Shown here: one piece after another, positions 7,557 through 17,200 of the stretch
Layout: the number at the start of each line of letters is the position of its first letter
Position numbering within the stretch: position 1 is the stretch's first letter
NCBI GenBank assembly: GCA_041739875.1
Contig: JBGSNA010000305.1
Location: forward strand, 15,733-79,732
Reading direction: 5' to 3'
DNA: 64,000 bases
From: JBBSJZ01 sp041739875
GTDB lineage: Bacteria; Planctomycetota; Planctomycetia; Pirellulales; Pirellulaceae
Notes under the pieces: model-generated
Databases searched by the model: none
Told to the model about the DNA's origin: nothing
Seen by the model: the letters and a program-made list of their open reading frames with translations, nothing else
Position numbers and translations under genes: made by a program

Positions 7557-10019
7557 TCAACTTTGCTCCGAACCAAGAATCAATTGCTGTGCACGTTGCC
7601 AGACGATAGCGGCAACTTCATTGCCTAGTTCTCGGCTCCGAGTATCACCTTCGCTAAAGTGGATGCCACCGTAGATGCGAGACGAACCAGCTTGGTCGGC
7701 TGCGTCACGAAACGTTGCCCATGCCAATATCACGTCATTGGCGGGTGTGAGCCCCGGCTCGAAGCGCGACGACCCCGCTTCAAACGTGAGCGACGCGTCG
7801 AAACGGCTACTGCCCGAGAACAGCTCCAGAATTGTCGCACCCGCGGCGCTAAAACTGCTGTGTCCCGAAGTGTATTCAGCGAATGGAGGTGACGGATCGC
7901 CACCAGGAGTTTGATACGTCAGAAACTCGGTCGCCAGGATGCTTTGCGTTCCACTCGATGGCGTCCAGACGTCGATCACCCATCCGTCGCGACTCGAATC
8001 GTAATTGCCAATCAGCCCGAGTTCGCCAAGCGTTCGAATCGCCCGGACCGGTCGCACGTAGTTGTAGTAAGTCTTCGCTTCCCAGGTCGCTATTCCAGCA
8101 TCGAACAAGGCATTGGATAAAGCGAAAAACATCTTCGCGTCATCATCCAAGGAGTGCCCATCGCGAGCCGACACAAACTGGCCGAACGTCATCCAAGTTC
8201 CCGGGGGAAACGACGTGCGAGCACCATCTTCCCAAAATTCAGCGATCAACTTTTCTTCGTCCGTCAACGCGGCGCTCGCCTCGATTACCTGATCCGCTTG
8301 TTCAACGAACTTCGGATTAATGATCGTCCCCACGATACTTCGCGTGATGGGGATCCGAGAGCTATCCGACAAAAGAATCGTTTTCGACGCCAGGTCCACT
8401 GTCCCCTCAACAAGCAGGAAAGGTTGCGGCGGTTCCGGACGCAACGCATCAGGTTGCGACAGTGCAAAGGGCTCCACTGTACCCCAATGAGGCGTCAAGT
8501 ATTGCTGAATCCGAATGTGTCCACTTTCACCAGGCCCCACGCCGATCGGCACATATTCTGGCGTCCACTCATCCAATTGAAAGATGGCGTCAACGCGATT
8601 GGTGGATAGATATCCGGTCGTATCCGAATACGGAATCCCAAGCATGCCGCGTGTATCTGTGCCCAATGAGTTGGACCCATCGACGTGTCGCTGAGCCAAC
8701 AAAGCATTCGCCACGCGATTACCAATTCCGGCTGGATCATCTGCGGCGAGCGAGTCATTCCCCGGCTCAAGGGAAAGACTCGTCATCAACGCATCAAAAA
8801 TAGCCGATTGGCTGGGGAACAAGTCGACCAACACGCGGTGTGCAGCGAAACTCATTGCCGACAACTTGTTCTGAAGTATGTTTTCTGAACTCGGTCGCTG
8901 CAGCGTATCGCCAAGAGTTGTTGACACAGCGCGTTGGTCATACGCGGACCAAGCATCATACATGGCCGTGTGGGTCATCGCGTATGCTCTCGACGCAACG
9001 GCAGGCCCCGGTGACGTCTGGATTACAGCCTGCTGGACCGCAGCATCCCAGAGCACTGAAGGCGTCGGATTCGAGGACGTCACCGAAACAAGTTGTGTTT
9101 CCTCGTTGACCGTGAACGAATACAGCCGGACGACATCCAGTGGGACACCCTCGCTATTCACAGCATTGCCGGCGACATCGCAAATAACGCTCGGAAACAT
9201 GACCTCATAATTACCCGAATCCAACGACTCGCTCAACGTGAGTGTTAACTGTGTGGGGCTATCGACGATCAAACGATCAACAAGAACAACATCGCCAGGC
9301 ACACCGACTTGACGAATTTCAATGTCATTCGGACTCACAGAAGCAACTTCGGCCGCCAACGCTTCACTGAACGTCACGACCAAACTTCGGCCTTGCTGTT
9401 GAAAAGCAAAAGCATCCAGATCGAAGTTGCTTGTCGGCGACTGTCGATCCAAGTCCACCTGGAACTCCGCTACTGTCCCCAGTGTTGCTGAAACAATCGT
9501 CACGCGGTTCGAACCGTCGACCAAGTTTTCTCCAACCGCCAACACAATGTCTTCATGCGTCAATACGATGCGTTGGCTGTTCATTAGTGGCACCATCGCA
9601 CCCAACGAAACATCATTCACCGAAACAGCGATATCATGAACATCGAACGCTTGGACCTCCAACCCAAAGCGATTGGTGACAAGGTCAAAGTTGGATTCGT
9701 CACCAAGTGAGGAATCGTGCAGCAGTCTCGCGGTGACGAATGGCTGCGGCACGTTCAAACGGTTGATCACTCGCAGCAAATCGAACGCTGTCACTAAGTC
9801 ATCACCACTGACATCAGGAAACAAGCCGGGCCTTAAGTCTTGTGGTAGTTGCCCATCGGTCACACGACTCAAAACGGAAACAAGATCACTAGCATCATGG
9901 AGGTCCAAGACAAGATCAACGTTGGCGTCCAGCGGCTGATAAGGCGACTGGAAGTCACCGGCCAACATGTGCCGCGACTCTAACAACTCAAATTGTCTTG
10001 TGGCCCGCCTCCTCGTCAT
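7557..10019 (-). CDS. Secreted vanadium-dependent haloperoxidase (PAP2 superfamily) with dockerin-like region
   Basis: Start at the ATG at 10019 (820 aa), because GAGG lies 7 bases before it; another in-frame ATG is at 10034. The protein begins with RRRATRQFELLESRHMLAG, the LExRxLL-type N-terminal motif of large exported planctomycete proteins. A dockerin-like repeat follows (FPDVSGDDLVTAFDLLRVIN), then a beta-rich Ig-like region. The C-terminal half is the vanadate-binding PAP2/chloroperoxidase domain: K-x6-RP in KTYYNYVRP near residue 650, TSGHSS near 718-721, and SSRIYGGIHF near 780-788, supplying the expected Lys, Arg, Ser-Gly-His, Arg and His ligands. Likely role: halide oxidation by hydrogen peroxide at or outside the cell surface. 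Bromo- versus chloroperoxidase cannot be told. Confidence 0.87.
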   Translation of the reverse strand: MTRRRATRQFELLESRHMLAGDFQSPYQPLDANVDLVLDLHDASDLVSVLSRVTDGQLPQDLRPGLFPDVSGDDLVTAFDLLRVINRLNVPQPFVTARLLHDSSLGDESNFDLVTNRFGLEVQAFDVHDIAVSVNDVSLGAMVPLMNSQRIVLTHEDIVLAVGENLVDGSNRVTIVSATLGTVAEFQVDLDRQSPTSNFDLDAFAFQQQGRSLVVTFSEALAAEVASVSPNDIEIRQVGVPGDVVLVDRLIVDSPTQLTLTLSESLDSGNYEVMFPSVICDVAGNAVNSEGVPLDVVRLYSFTVNEETQLVSVTSSNPTPSVLWDAAVQQAVIQTSPGPAVASRAYAMTHTAMYDAWSAYDQRAVSTTLGDTLQRPSSENILQNKLSAMSFAAHRVLVDLFPSQSAIFDALMTSLSLEPGNDSLAADDPAGIGNRVANALLAQRHVDGSNSLGTDTRGMLGIPYSDTTGYLSTNRVDAIFQLDEWTPEYVPIGVGPGESGHIRIQQYLTPHWGTVEPFALSQPDALRPEPPQPFLLVEGTVDLASKTILLSDSSRIPITRSIVGTIINPKFVEQADQVIEASAALTDEEKLIAEFWEDGARTSFPPGTWMTFGQFVSARDGHSLDDDAKMFFALSNALFDAGIATWEAKTYYNYVRPVRAIRTLGELGLIGNYDSSRDGWVIDVWTPSSGTQSILATEFLTYQTPGGDPSPPFAEYTSGHSSFSAAGATILELFSGSSRFDASLTFEAGSSRFEPGLTPANDVILAWATFRDAADQAGSSRIYGGIHFSEGDTRSRELGNEVAAIVWQRAQQLILGSEQS

Positions 10020-10126
10020 TGCATCACCTCTCATGGCAAGTCACTAAGCGAGTTCACAGAGAATCGTTGTTGCAAAATCCACGAATATCAACGTTAGCGA
10101 CCCAACTTTGGCGAACGGACGAACAT

Positions 10127-12886
10127 CTATTGGGCGGTGTCTTCGTAAATCGGCAAGTGCCGATAGTAGACTTCGAGGTTGAGCAGGTTCATCGTCGTCA
10201 CATAGATACGTCCACCGTGTGGACTCCATCGATCAGGCACCGGCAACTCGGGGTCCCAACTTCCCGACTCGGGGCCATTTTTAATCTGGCCGGACAACAG
10301 CATCGGATTCAAATACCGATTCCAATTCTCCCAGTATTCGCCGCCCATGTGAAACATGACTTGAGTCGCATAGTACCAGTAATACGTATCCCGTTGCGGT
10401 GATCGCGTAGTCCCAAGTTGCGGCGGAAACTCGAGCAGATACTGTGCGGCGGATTTCATCGCCTCGTGATCGCGACGCCAACCAGAGTACATACGCATCA
10501 GCATTCCGACGGCAGTCATGGTCGGTGTCACCATTCGCCCGTGACGCTGGGCGACTGTATCGGGAGCATAGGGATTGTATCGGTATCGGTCTTCCCGCCC
10601 GGGTGCTTGTTTGGCAAGTTCAAGCCAGCGATTGATGCCGTCATAGGCAGCTTGTGGAACTTCGAGTCCAGACAATTCGCCACTCTTGATCGCCATCATC
10701 ATCCATCCAGTCACGCTTGTATCGCTACTGACCTGGGCCGAGTATCGCCATCCTCCGCGTTGATGATGTTGTGTTTCGACAATGTAATTGACAGCCATTT
10801 GCGCCGCTTCACGCAATTCAGCATCTTGCGTCATGCCGTACGCCTCGCACATCGCAAGTGATGCAATTCCATGGCTATAAAAAGCGACATTGCGATCGCT
10901 GATTTCGTTCTCGCTGCGGTAGAGATCCCCGTTCGTTTTCTGGTTGTCGATTAGGAATTGGAGTCCCTTCGCGACGGTCGCAGCGTACTGGTGTTGCCGA
11001 TGTGTGTAACCAGCGCCCTGATACGCCAACAAACACAATCCAGTCGCGGCCGTGTCACTGCGCAACAGCACTTCATCGCCGTGTCCTTGGAGCGACCAAC
11101 TACCATCCTTGTTTTGGATTCTCGCAAGATACGCCAGCCCAAGTTCGATCGCTTCTTCGGTCGCGGGACCCACCATTCCCGCTGGCGTTGGTGCGGCGCC
11201 GCCGCTGGTTCGCATCACTCGTCGGTTAAACGATTCAACAGCCGCAATCTTGGTACCGGCCGGCGCTGATGGTCCGCCGACTTCGCGACGAGGACGCGTT
11301 TCGCGGCTGATATCTAGTGCCGCAATATCCGGCTGCTCCGGTGAAGGGACCACACCTACATTCGGATCCGGCCGATCGGCGAGTCCAGCAGTCGACTCGC
11401 TTAGCATCAAGTCGAGCATCGGACTGGCACCGACAACTCCCTGGTTCATTGCTGGCGAAGTGCTCGCGCCGTTTCGCATGGGTTCTCGAAGCGACCGATC
11501 TAGCTCGTCGATGCGACCGTCCAATAAACTTCCTGCTGCGGCTGCGTCATTCATCTCACCCGGTGTCGCGCCAGCGATCTCTGCCAAGCTCGGAGTGTCG
11601 CCGGCAATGATGCCGCCGGAATCGATGGGGCGAGCAACTTTTGCTGGAGCACGCATCGAATCGCCCTCACTGATGGCTGGCAATCCAGCTTCACCAAGTT
11701 CGCTGTTACGAGCTTCCGCGCCCGTTGGACTAGGTTCGGCATCCGCAACTTGACTCGAAGCTCCCGCCGTCTCACTCATCGAAAGCTGTGCACCGCTAGT
11801 CGCCTGCTGTCGTTGATTCGGAAGATCAATCGGTGAAAGCAAACGATCGGACGCTTCTACTTTTGCGATCGCGACAGTTGGCGGTGCTGGAGCCGAACCG
11901 ACTGGCCGTGGCGCTGATTGTGTGGTGCGAGTTCGTTTCTCGGGATTCGACGCGATGTCACCGACTTTTGGCAATGACTCACTGGTCACACGACTTGCCG
12001 CCGCTCGACTCGTGCTCGGCACTTCCGGGGCTTCAAGGATTGATGGGCTCGGCATTGCCGGAGCAATATTCTCGCGACGCGTTACCGTTTCACTGCGTTC
12101 CACGCTCGCGAGATCAGATGACGGATTCGGCTCCGCTTGCAGCGAAGGAGCAACGGGCTCACTCATCGTTGCCTCCATCAAATCGGAGGACGCGACGCTA
12201 CGTCGAGCCAACTTCGACGGCGAATCAGCCGGTCGGGGCTTACTCACCTCGGGCTCTTTTCGCGGCACCAAGAATTCTTCGAGCACCTTAGGTTCAAGAT
12301 CCTTTGGTCGCGGCATTTCTAGCTCGGCAGCCGACCGCTGTACCGGCGGGATTCGCCGTTCCTCTTTGGGAATCACCGGTGACGCCGTCTCCGTCTCGAC
12401 GGGCTGCGACCAATCAGGAACTCGCACAGTTTGTTGCGGTGTCTCGAACAGATACTCGGGTACAGTCTTGCGAATTGGCGACCGCTCTGGCTTTACTCCC
12501 GTGAATGCTTCCGGAAAATATTGCGTGAAGATCACGACATTGATTGCCAAAAGTAGCAAAAGCAAGTGAACGAAGAGGCTAAATAGCATGCCGAGTTGGA
12601 TCGATTTTTGAACGTAACGCGATGCGACACTTCGCAGCGAGATATCCAAGATCAGTGCCACAACCGGCACCGCGATCACATAGGTCCACCCATTAAAAAG
12701 CCAACGTGGATCGTCGAATCGAAGCTGTGTGACAACAATAAAGAGCACCAGACCAGCAAGTGCGGTCAGCGACAAATCCAATGGCCACATGCGTTCTTGA
12801 CGAACAACGCCGCGCGGATTTACTGCACTGCGAATGGGCACAGGTCGAGGTGCTGAATGAGCACGATGAGGACGCTTCGAGCTCAA
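10127..12886 (-). CDS. Three-TM membrane protein with Pro/Ala-rich linker and C-terminal prenyltransferase/squalene-oxidase-type toroid
   Basis: 919 aa from a TTG that overlaps the exbD stop as TTGA, with AGGGG upstream; an ATG at 12790 is the alternative. Three transmembrane helices lie at about 33-55, 63-88 and 96-122. A long Pro/Ala/Ser/Glu-rich disordered stretch follows (about 130-560). The C-terminal 350 residues carry helical-toroid repeats (NKDGSWSLQG, HHQRGGWRYSA, ending HLPIYED) as in squalene cyclase and prenyltransferase-repeat proteins. Class II cyclases use a DxDD motif, which I do not see, so catalysis is doubtful. Membrane anchor, extended linker and distal periplasmic domain, encoded next to exbB/exbD, recall TonB or TolA organisation. 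That functional analogy is inference. Confidence 0.8.
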   Translation of the reverse strand: MSSKRPHRAHSAPRPVPIRSAVNPRGVVRQERMWPLDLSLTALAGLVLFIVVTQLRFDDPRWLFNGWTYVIAVPVVALILDISLRSVASRYVQKSIQLGMLFSLFVHLLLLLLAINVVIFTQYFPEAFTGVKPERSPIRKTVPEYLFETPQQTVRVPDWSQPVETETASPVIPKEERRIPPVQRSAAELEMPRPKDLEPKVLEEFLVPRKEPEVSKPRPADSPSKLARRSVASSDLMEATMSEPVAPSLQAEPNPSSDLASVERSETVTRRENIAPAMPSPSILEAPEVPSTSRAAASRVTSESLPKVGDIASNPEKRTRTTQSAPRPVGSAPAPPTVAIAKVEASDRLLSPIDLPNQRQQATSGAQLSMSETAGASSQVADAEPSPTGAEARNSELGEAGLPAISEGDSMRAPAKVARPIDSGGIIAGDTPSLAEIAGATPGEMNDAAAAGSLLDGRIDELDRSLREPMRNGASTSPAMNQGVVGASPMLDLMLSESTAGLADRPDPNVGVVPSPEQPDIAALDISRETRPRREVGGPSAPAGTKIAAVESFNRRVMRTSGGAAPTPAGMVGPATEEAIELGLAYLARIQNKDGSWSLQGHGDEVLLRSDTAATGLCLLAYQGAGYTHRQHQYAATVAKGLQFLIDNQKTNGDLYRSENEISDRNVAFYSHGIASLAMCEAYGMTQDAELREAAQMAVNYIVETQHHQRGGWRYSAQVSSDTSVTGWMMMAIKSGELSGLEVPQAAYDGINRWLELAKQAPGREDRYRYNPYAPDTVAQRHGRMVTPTMTAVGMLMRMYSGWRRDHEAMKSAAQYLLEFPPQLGTTRSPQRDTYYWYYATQVMFHMGGEYWENWNRYLNPMLLSGQIKNGPESGSWDPELPVPDRWSPHGGRIYVTTMNLLNLEVYYRHLPIYEDTAQ

Positions 12887-13305
12887 CTCTGGGGCCCCTC
12901 CTTAGTCGTCACTGAATAATCTGTGACGCCCGAACGATTGCAAACATCCATGACACTGACAACAGGCTGAAACGGCGTATCCCGATCCGCTCGTATCACA
13001 GCCGTTTGGTTCGTCGGATTCTTCGCTACCGCCGCGATCAGCAGTTGCTCCAACTCGTCCATGTTGGTGGTCTGGCCCGACAAGTAGATTAGCCCCTGGG
13101 CATCAATATCGATTACCACCTCACGCGGCTTGCCCGTCATTGGCGACGCACTCATCGCCGACGGAAGCACGATATCAAGACGTCGCTCTTCTTCCTCAAA
13201 CTCACTCGTCACGAGAAAGAAAATCAGCAGCAAGAAAACAACGTCAATCAAGGGCGTCAAACTGAGCGTTCCCGCAACCGTCGAGCGTTTAATTTGGATC
13301 GCCAT
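12883..13305 (-). CDS. exbD: ExbD/TolR-family proton-channel partner
   Basis: 140 aa. Short cytoplasmic N-terminus, one transmembrane helix (LTPLIDVVFLLLIFFLVTSEF) with the channel Asp in LIDVVFLL, then a periplasmic domain with the usual YLSGQ, VIRADRDTPFQPVVSVMD and C-terminal elements. ExbD/TolR pairs with an ExbB/TolQ/MotA-type channel to turn proton flow into mechanical work on a TonB-like partner. The gene lies 2 bases after exbB and overlaps the toroid gene by 4 bases, so all three are probably made together. Confidence 0.93.
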   Translation of the reverse strand: MAIQIKRSTVAGTLSLTPLIDVVFLLLIFFLVTSEFEEEERRLDIVLPSAMSASPMTGKPREVVIDIDAQGLIYLSGQTTNMDELEQLLIAAVAKNPTNQTAVIRADRDTPFQPVVSVMDVCNRSGVTDYSVTTKEGPQS

Positions 13306-13307
13306 AA

Positions 13308-14240
13308 CTAGCTCCTCGCTGGTGCAGCATGCGAGTCGACGTGCGACGGCGCTGGTGGCGGAATTGGCGGTGCGACAGAATCGGAGCGTTCCAAAAGCTT
13401 CATGGCTCCCGTCGGATCGAGCCGTGATCGCCCCGTGAATCTCGCCAGTCCGGGCGCGATATCAAAAGCCAGTTCTTCGATCTGGTGAAACAACCTCGAT
13501 AATCGATTCTCTAAATACTGAGCTAAAATCGCCGCAGGAATCGCAACCACCAATCCAGCCAACGTGGTCACAAGCGCCGTATAGATGCCTTCGGAGAGTT
13601 GCTCACTTCGGCTACGATCCGGAGTCAACGTGGTTGACTCATGGAACGCAACAATCATTCCCCATACCGTTCCGAGCAATCCCATTAACGGCGTTGCTGC
13701 CGCAGCCAAATTCAACCAACGAATGGGCCCTGCATAATCATCTGCTTCACGTTGGGCCGTTTCAGTCGCTGTTCGTTCGATATCGCCAAGAGATTGTCCC
13801 GTACGAAGCAACATTGCCGAAATGACTCGCGCGGCCGGAGATGGCGATTCGCCACACACCTCGTACGCTGTGGCGGGGCTGAACGTGTCATAGTTCTCCG
13901 CCATGGCTTCGAGTTCGTTGACCAGCGCCGGTGGTAGCACCTTCTTTGTTCGCAACGTGAGTAAACGTTCAACCGCAAGTGTCACCACCAACAAGCTCAT
14001 CAGCCCGATCGGGATCATGAAGCTTCCACCTCGCGAGATCAGCGAAAGCAGGTCGATTCCCGACGGCTCAACAATCGGAGGCGGCTCCATTTCCCCGGGA
14101 TCGTTCATTACCGATTGGATCTCAGACGCCTCAACCGCAACATCGAGTTCATCTTGTCCCATCGCCACGCCGACACAAATGGTCGATGCGACGAAGGCGA
14201 ACGACAATAACATCCAGCCCAATTTATGTTGAATTCGCAT
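13308..14240 (-). CDS. exbB: MotA/TolQ/ExbB proton-channel family protein
   Basis: 310 aa with a signal-like first helix (MLLSFAFVASTICVGVAMG), then the three ExbB-type helices: SFMIPIGLMSLLVVTLAVERLL, a central one in LNLAAAATPLMGLLGTVWGMIVAF, and ALVTTLAGLVVAIPAAILAQYL. The TPLMGLLGTVWGM and TTLAGLVVAIPA blocks are the family hallmarks. The N-terminal extension is longer than in E. coli ExbB, as in many ExbB1-type proteins with a cleaved leader. Its ATG overlaps the stop of the TPR gene (TAATG), and exbD follows after 2 bases. Confidence 0.93.
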   Translation of the reverse strand: MRIQHKLGWMLLSFAFVASTICVGVAMGQDELDVAVEASEIQSVMNDPGEMEPPPIVEPSGIDLLSLISRGGSFMIPIGLMSLLVVTLAVERLLTLRTKKVLPPALVNELEAMAENYDTFSPATAYEVCGESPSPAARVISAMLLRTGQSLGDIERTATETAQREADDYAGPIRWLNLAAAATPLMGLLGTVWGMIVAFHESTTLTPDRSRSEQLSEGIYTALVTTLAGLVVAIPAAILAQYLENRLSRLFHQIEELAFDIAPGLARFTGRSRLDPTGAMKLLERSDSVAPPIPPPAPSHVDSHAAPARS

Positions 14241-17200
14241 TACGGTTTTTTCAAATCCTGGAGACGTTCCTTCGACTTCGCAACCAACTCATGTGTGGGG
14301 TGCTTATCGATCACGTATTGGAAAAATGTGGTGGCGAATTGTTTCGCCTTATCGCGACCGCTCGCTGATTTGGCTTGCTGCATCAATACTTCCGAGCAAC
14401 GCCCCGCTTCGAACCCGCTCTTGGCCTGCCAATTCTTAATCTCTTCAGGCGCTTTCTCGGCGCCGTATCCGTACATGACACGTTGAAAATCCGTAATCGC
14501 TTGATCGAGCTTGCGCTGACCAAAACTGATTTCACCCATCATGAATCTTGCTCGAGCAGCGAGTTCGTTGCGATAGTTGTCAGCGACTTGCGAGTAGAAC
14601 TTGATCGCTTTCTCATCATCGCCGAGCTGTTGATAGGTAAACCCCGTCTCGTAGAAAACTTGCGGCAAGTACGTGGTCCCAGGAAAACGCGTTCGAAGTT
14701 CTTCATACCACTCTAGCGCCTCCTTCCACTGTTTCAACTGCGCGGCGCTTTGCCCACCGTGTAATAAAACCAGCTCGCGAACTTGCCGCTCCGCAGGATC
14801 CCTTAATGATTTCGCCGTCTCGTCAGCATCACGAATTCGTTGGCGGGCGTCCACATAAGCTTTCAAAGCCGGTTCGAATCGCGAATTTTTGAAATCAGCT
14901 TCACCGATCATCATCAGTGCATCAACGACCAATGCACCTTCAGGATGCTCTTTCGATTGAGTACGAAAAACTTCAGACGCTTTGTCATACTCAGCCAATT
15001 TGAAACGGCTCCATCCCAACCGATAGTACGCCTTCTCCGACAACAATGGATCCTTCGCGTTCTTCGATGCTAACTCGAAACTCTTGGCAGCGACCGCCCA
15101 ATTGTTCTCAGCGTACTCATGCTGACCCACGAAAAAAGCAGCTTCGCCGGCAAGCTCATCTTCGGGATGCAGTTCCAACAACCTGGAGAACTTACTCGAC
15201 GCGGCGCTCGTGTCCCCGGCTTCGTTGAGCAGCCATCCCCATTCGTAAAGTACCTTTGGCATCGAAGGGTAATTCGGAACTTCCGTCGCAAGCCGTTCCA
15301 AGTACTTTGCCGCTTTGCCTGGTTGCTTGTTCTTCTGTTCCACCAACGCCATTTCATACAACGCGTGGCCAAGGTTGACTCCTACTGGTTTCATCTCCAG
15401 GTATTTCTCGAGATCACTTTTGGCTCGATCCGAACGATCCAAATGCCGGAAGCTCACACCGCGAGCCAAATAGGAGTCACCTGCGATTGGGTGCGACGCG
15501 TAGTCATTGAGCAACTCATCCAAAATGGCAACGGCGTCTTCATGCTTTTGCAATTGCATGAGTGACCACGCCTTTCCGTATTGGGCATAGGGATACAAAC
15601 CCGGATCCGACGAGGCACCGAGCACCTCGTCGTACAACTCGACGGAACGCGCAAAGCTGCCTTCATTGCTCGCTAATTGAGCGAGTTTATATTTCGCTTG
15701 AGCCGCCATCCGGCGATCCGGATTGTCGCTGATGATCTTCTTCCACTGGAGCACCGCCCCATCCCGGTTACCGCTGGCGAGTTTGTTCTGTGCCGAGAGT
15801 AATCTTGCTTCATCAGCTCGCATCCACGTGGAATCCAATTCATAGCTGGCATCAAAGTCCTTCGCCGCTTGCTCGACTTTTCCAGACATCATGTTTGTCT
15901 GGCCCAACAAAAACTGAGCCTCAGCTAGGTTTCGCTTATCCTTCCAAGACCCGGTTTCCTGCTTGAGCAATTGCTGAGTTTCATCGAACTTACGATTCGC
16001 GATCAAACTTGCTGCACCACGAAGCACCCACAGTGGTCGCTGGGGATTGTCTTTGGAACCTTCGGCAAGAAGCTTCTGGTAGCCCAAGGCAGCTTGATCC
16101 CCTTGCCCGCTTAGCAATTGGCTCTCTGCCATCACGAACGAGACATCTTGCGCGAGCGTATTTTCCGCAAACTTGGCGTTGAATTCCTCCGCCAACTTGA
16201 TTGCCTCGGAGTGTTTGCCCGTCTGCATGGACGAAAACGCCGCGTTGTAAAGTGCGCGCGGAGCCAACGGATCTTTTGGATGCTCGCGATACGCGTTCTC
16301 GTAGGCAACGATCGATTCGGCAATCGTTTCGGGCTTCGCCGACAACGCTTCTGCGTAGTCCAGCTTCAAAGCAACAAGAAATTCGCCATCCGCGCCTGCG
16401 TCTAGCTGTTTCTTCGCAACTCGGATTGCCCCATCGAAATCACTTCGTCCAACAGCGATCCGAGCGAGCCAATGAGCCGCTTCGGTTGCCGCAGCTGGAT
16501 TACTCTGGCTGAGGACTTCGACAAATCGCTTCTCCGCCATATCCATTTTGCCACCGCGATAAGCACTCTGTGCCGATGCAAGCGTGGCACTCGCCGCATA
16601 CTTCGAATTCGGGTACTCCTTTGCGAGTCGGTCGTACGCGACGGCCGCGTCGGAGGGTTGGTCACCTTGTACCAATGCAAACCCTTGTCGAAACAATGCA
16701 TAGGCCGAATCATCTGGGTTGTCCGATGACTCGATCGCTGAGGCAAACGACTTTGCCGCATCCGCATATTGATTTTGCATGATCAACATATCGCCCATCC
16801 GAAGATGCACGTCCGTCACCAAGTTGCCCTTCGCACACTGGTCCAACAATTGTCGATAGGAGGCAATCGCTTTGTCATAATCTTTGAGGTCTTCGTAAGC
16901 GACGCCGCGCGCATAGAACGCATCGCACCTCAAAGGTGAATCCTTGGCGCTGGCTAGATTCAATAGCTCGTCATAGAACTGAATGGACTCTTTCGGCTTG
17001 GATAAACCGTACGCAGCTTCACCTCCGTAGAACAACGCACGATCCAGGTAGCTGCTTTGCGGAAACTCTTTTCGCAATTGCGAGAATGTATCCAACGAAG
17101 CTTGCAGTCGCTTTGCGTCACGTTGCTGGCCTTCGCCGGCGGATGCATACAAACACCAACCGCGGTTAACGAGACTCTCTTCGCGGAGGTCGTATTCTTT

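Noticed and set aside
9495..9525. GGTTCGAACC as a tRNA T-arm
   Set aside because: Inside the haloperoxidase coding frame and without acceptor or anticodon arms.
11052..11753. 233-aa frame on the plus strand
   Set aside because: Antisense to the disordered linker of the 919-aa protein; low-complexity Pro/Ser/Ala composition reflects the linker codons.
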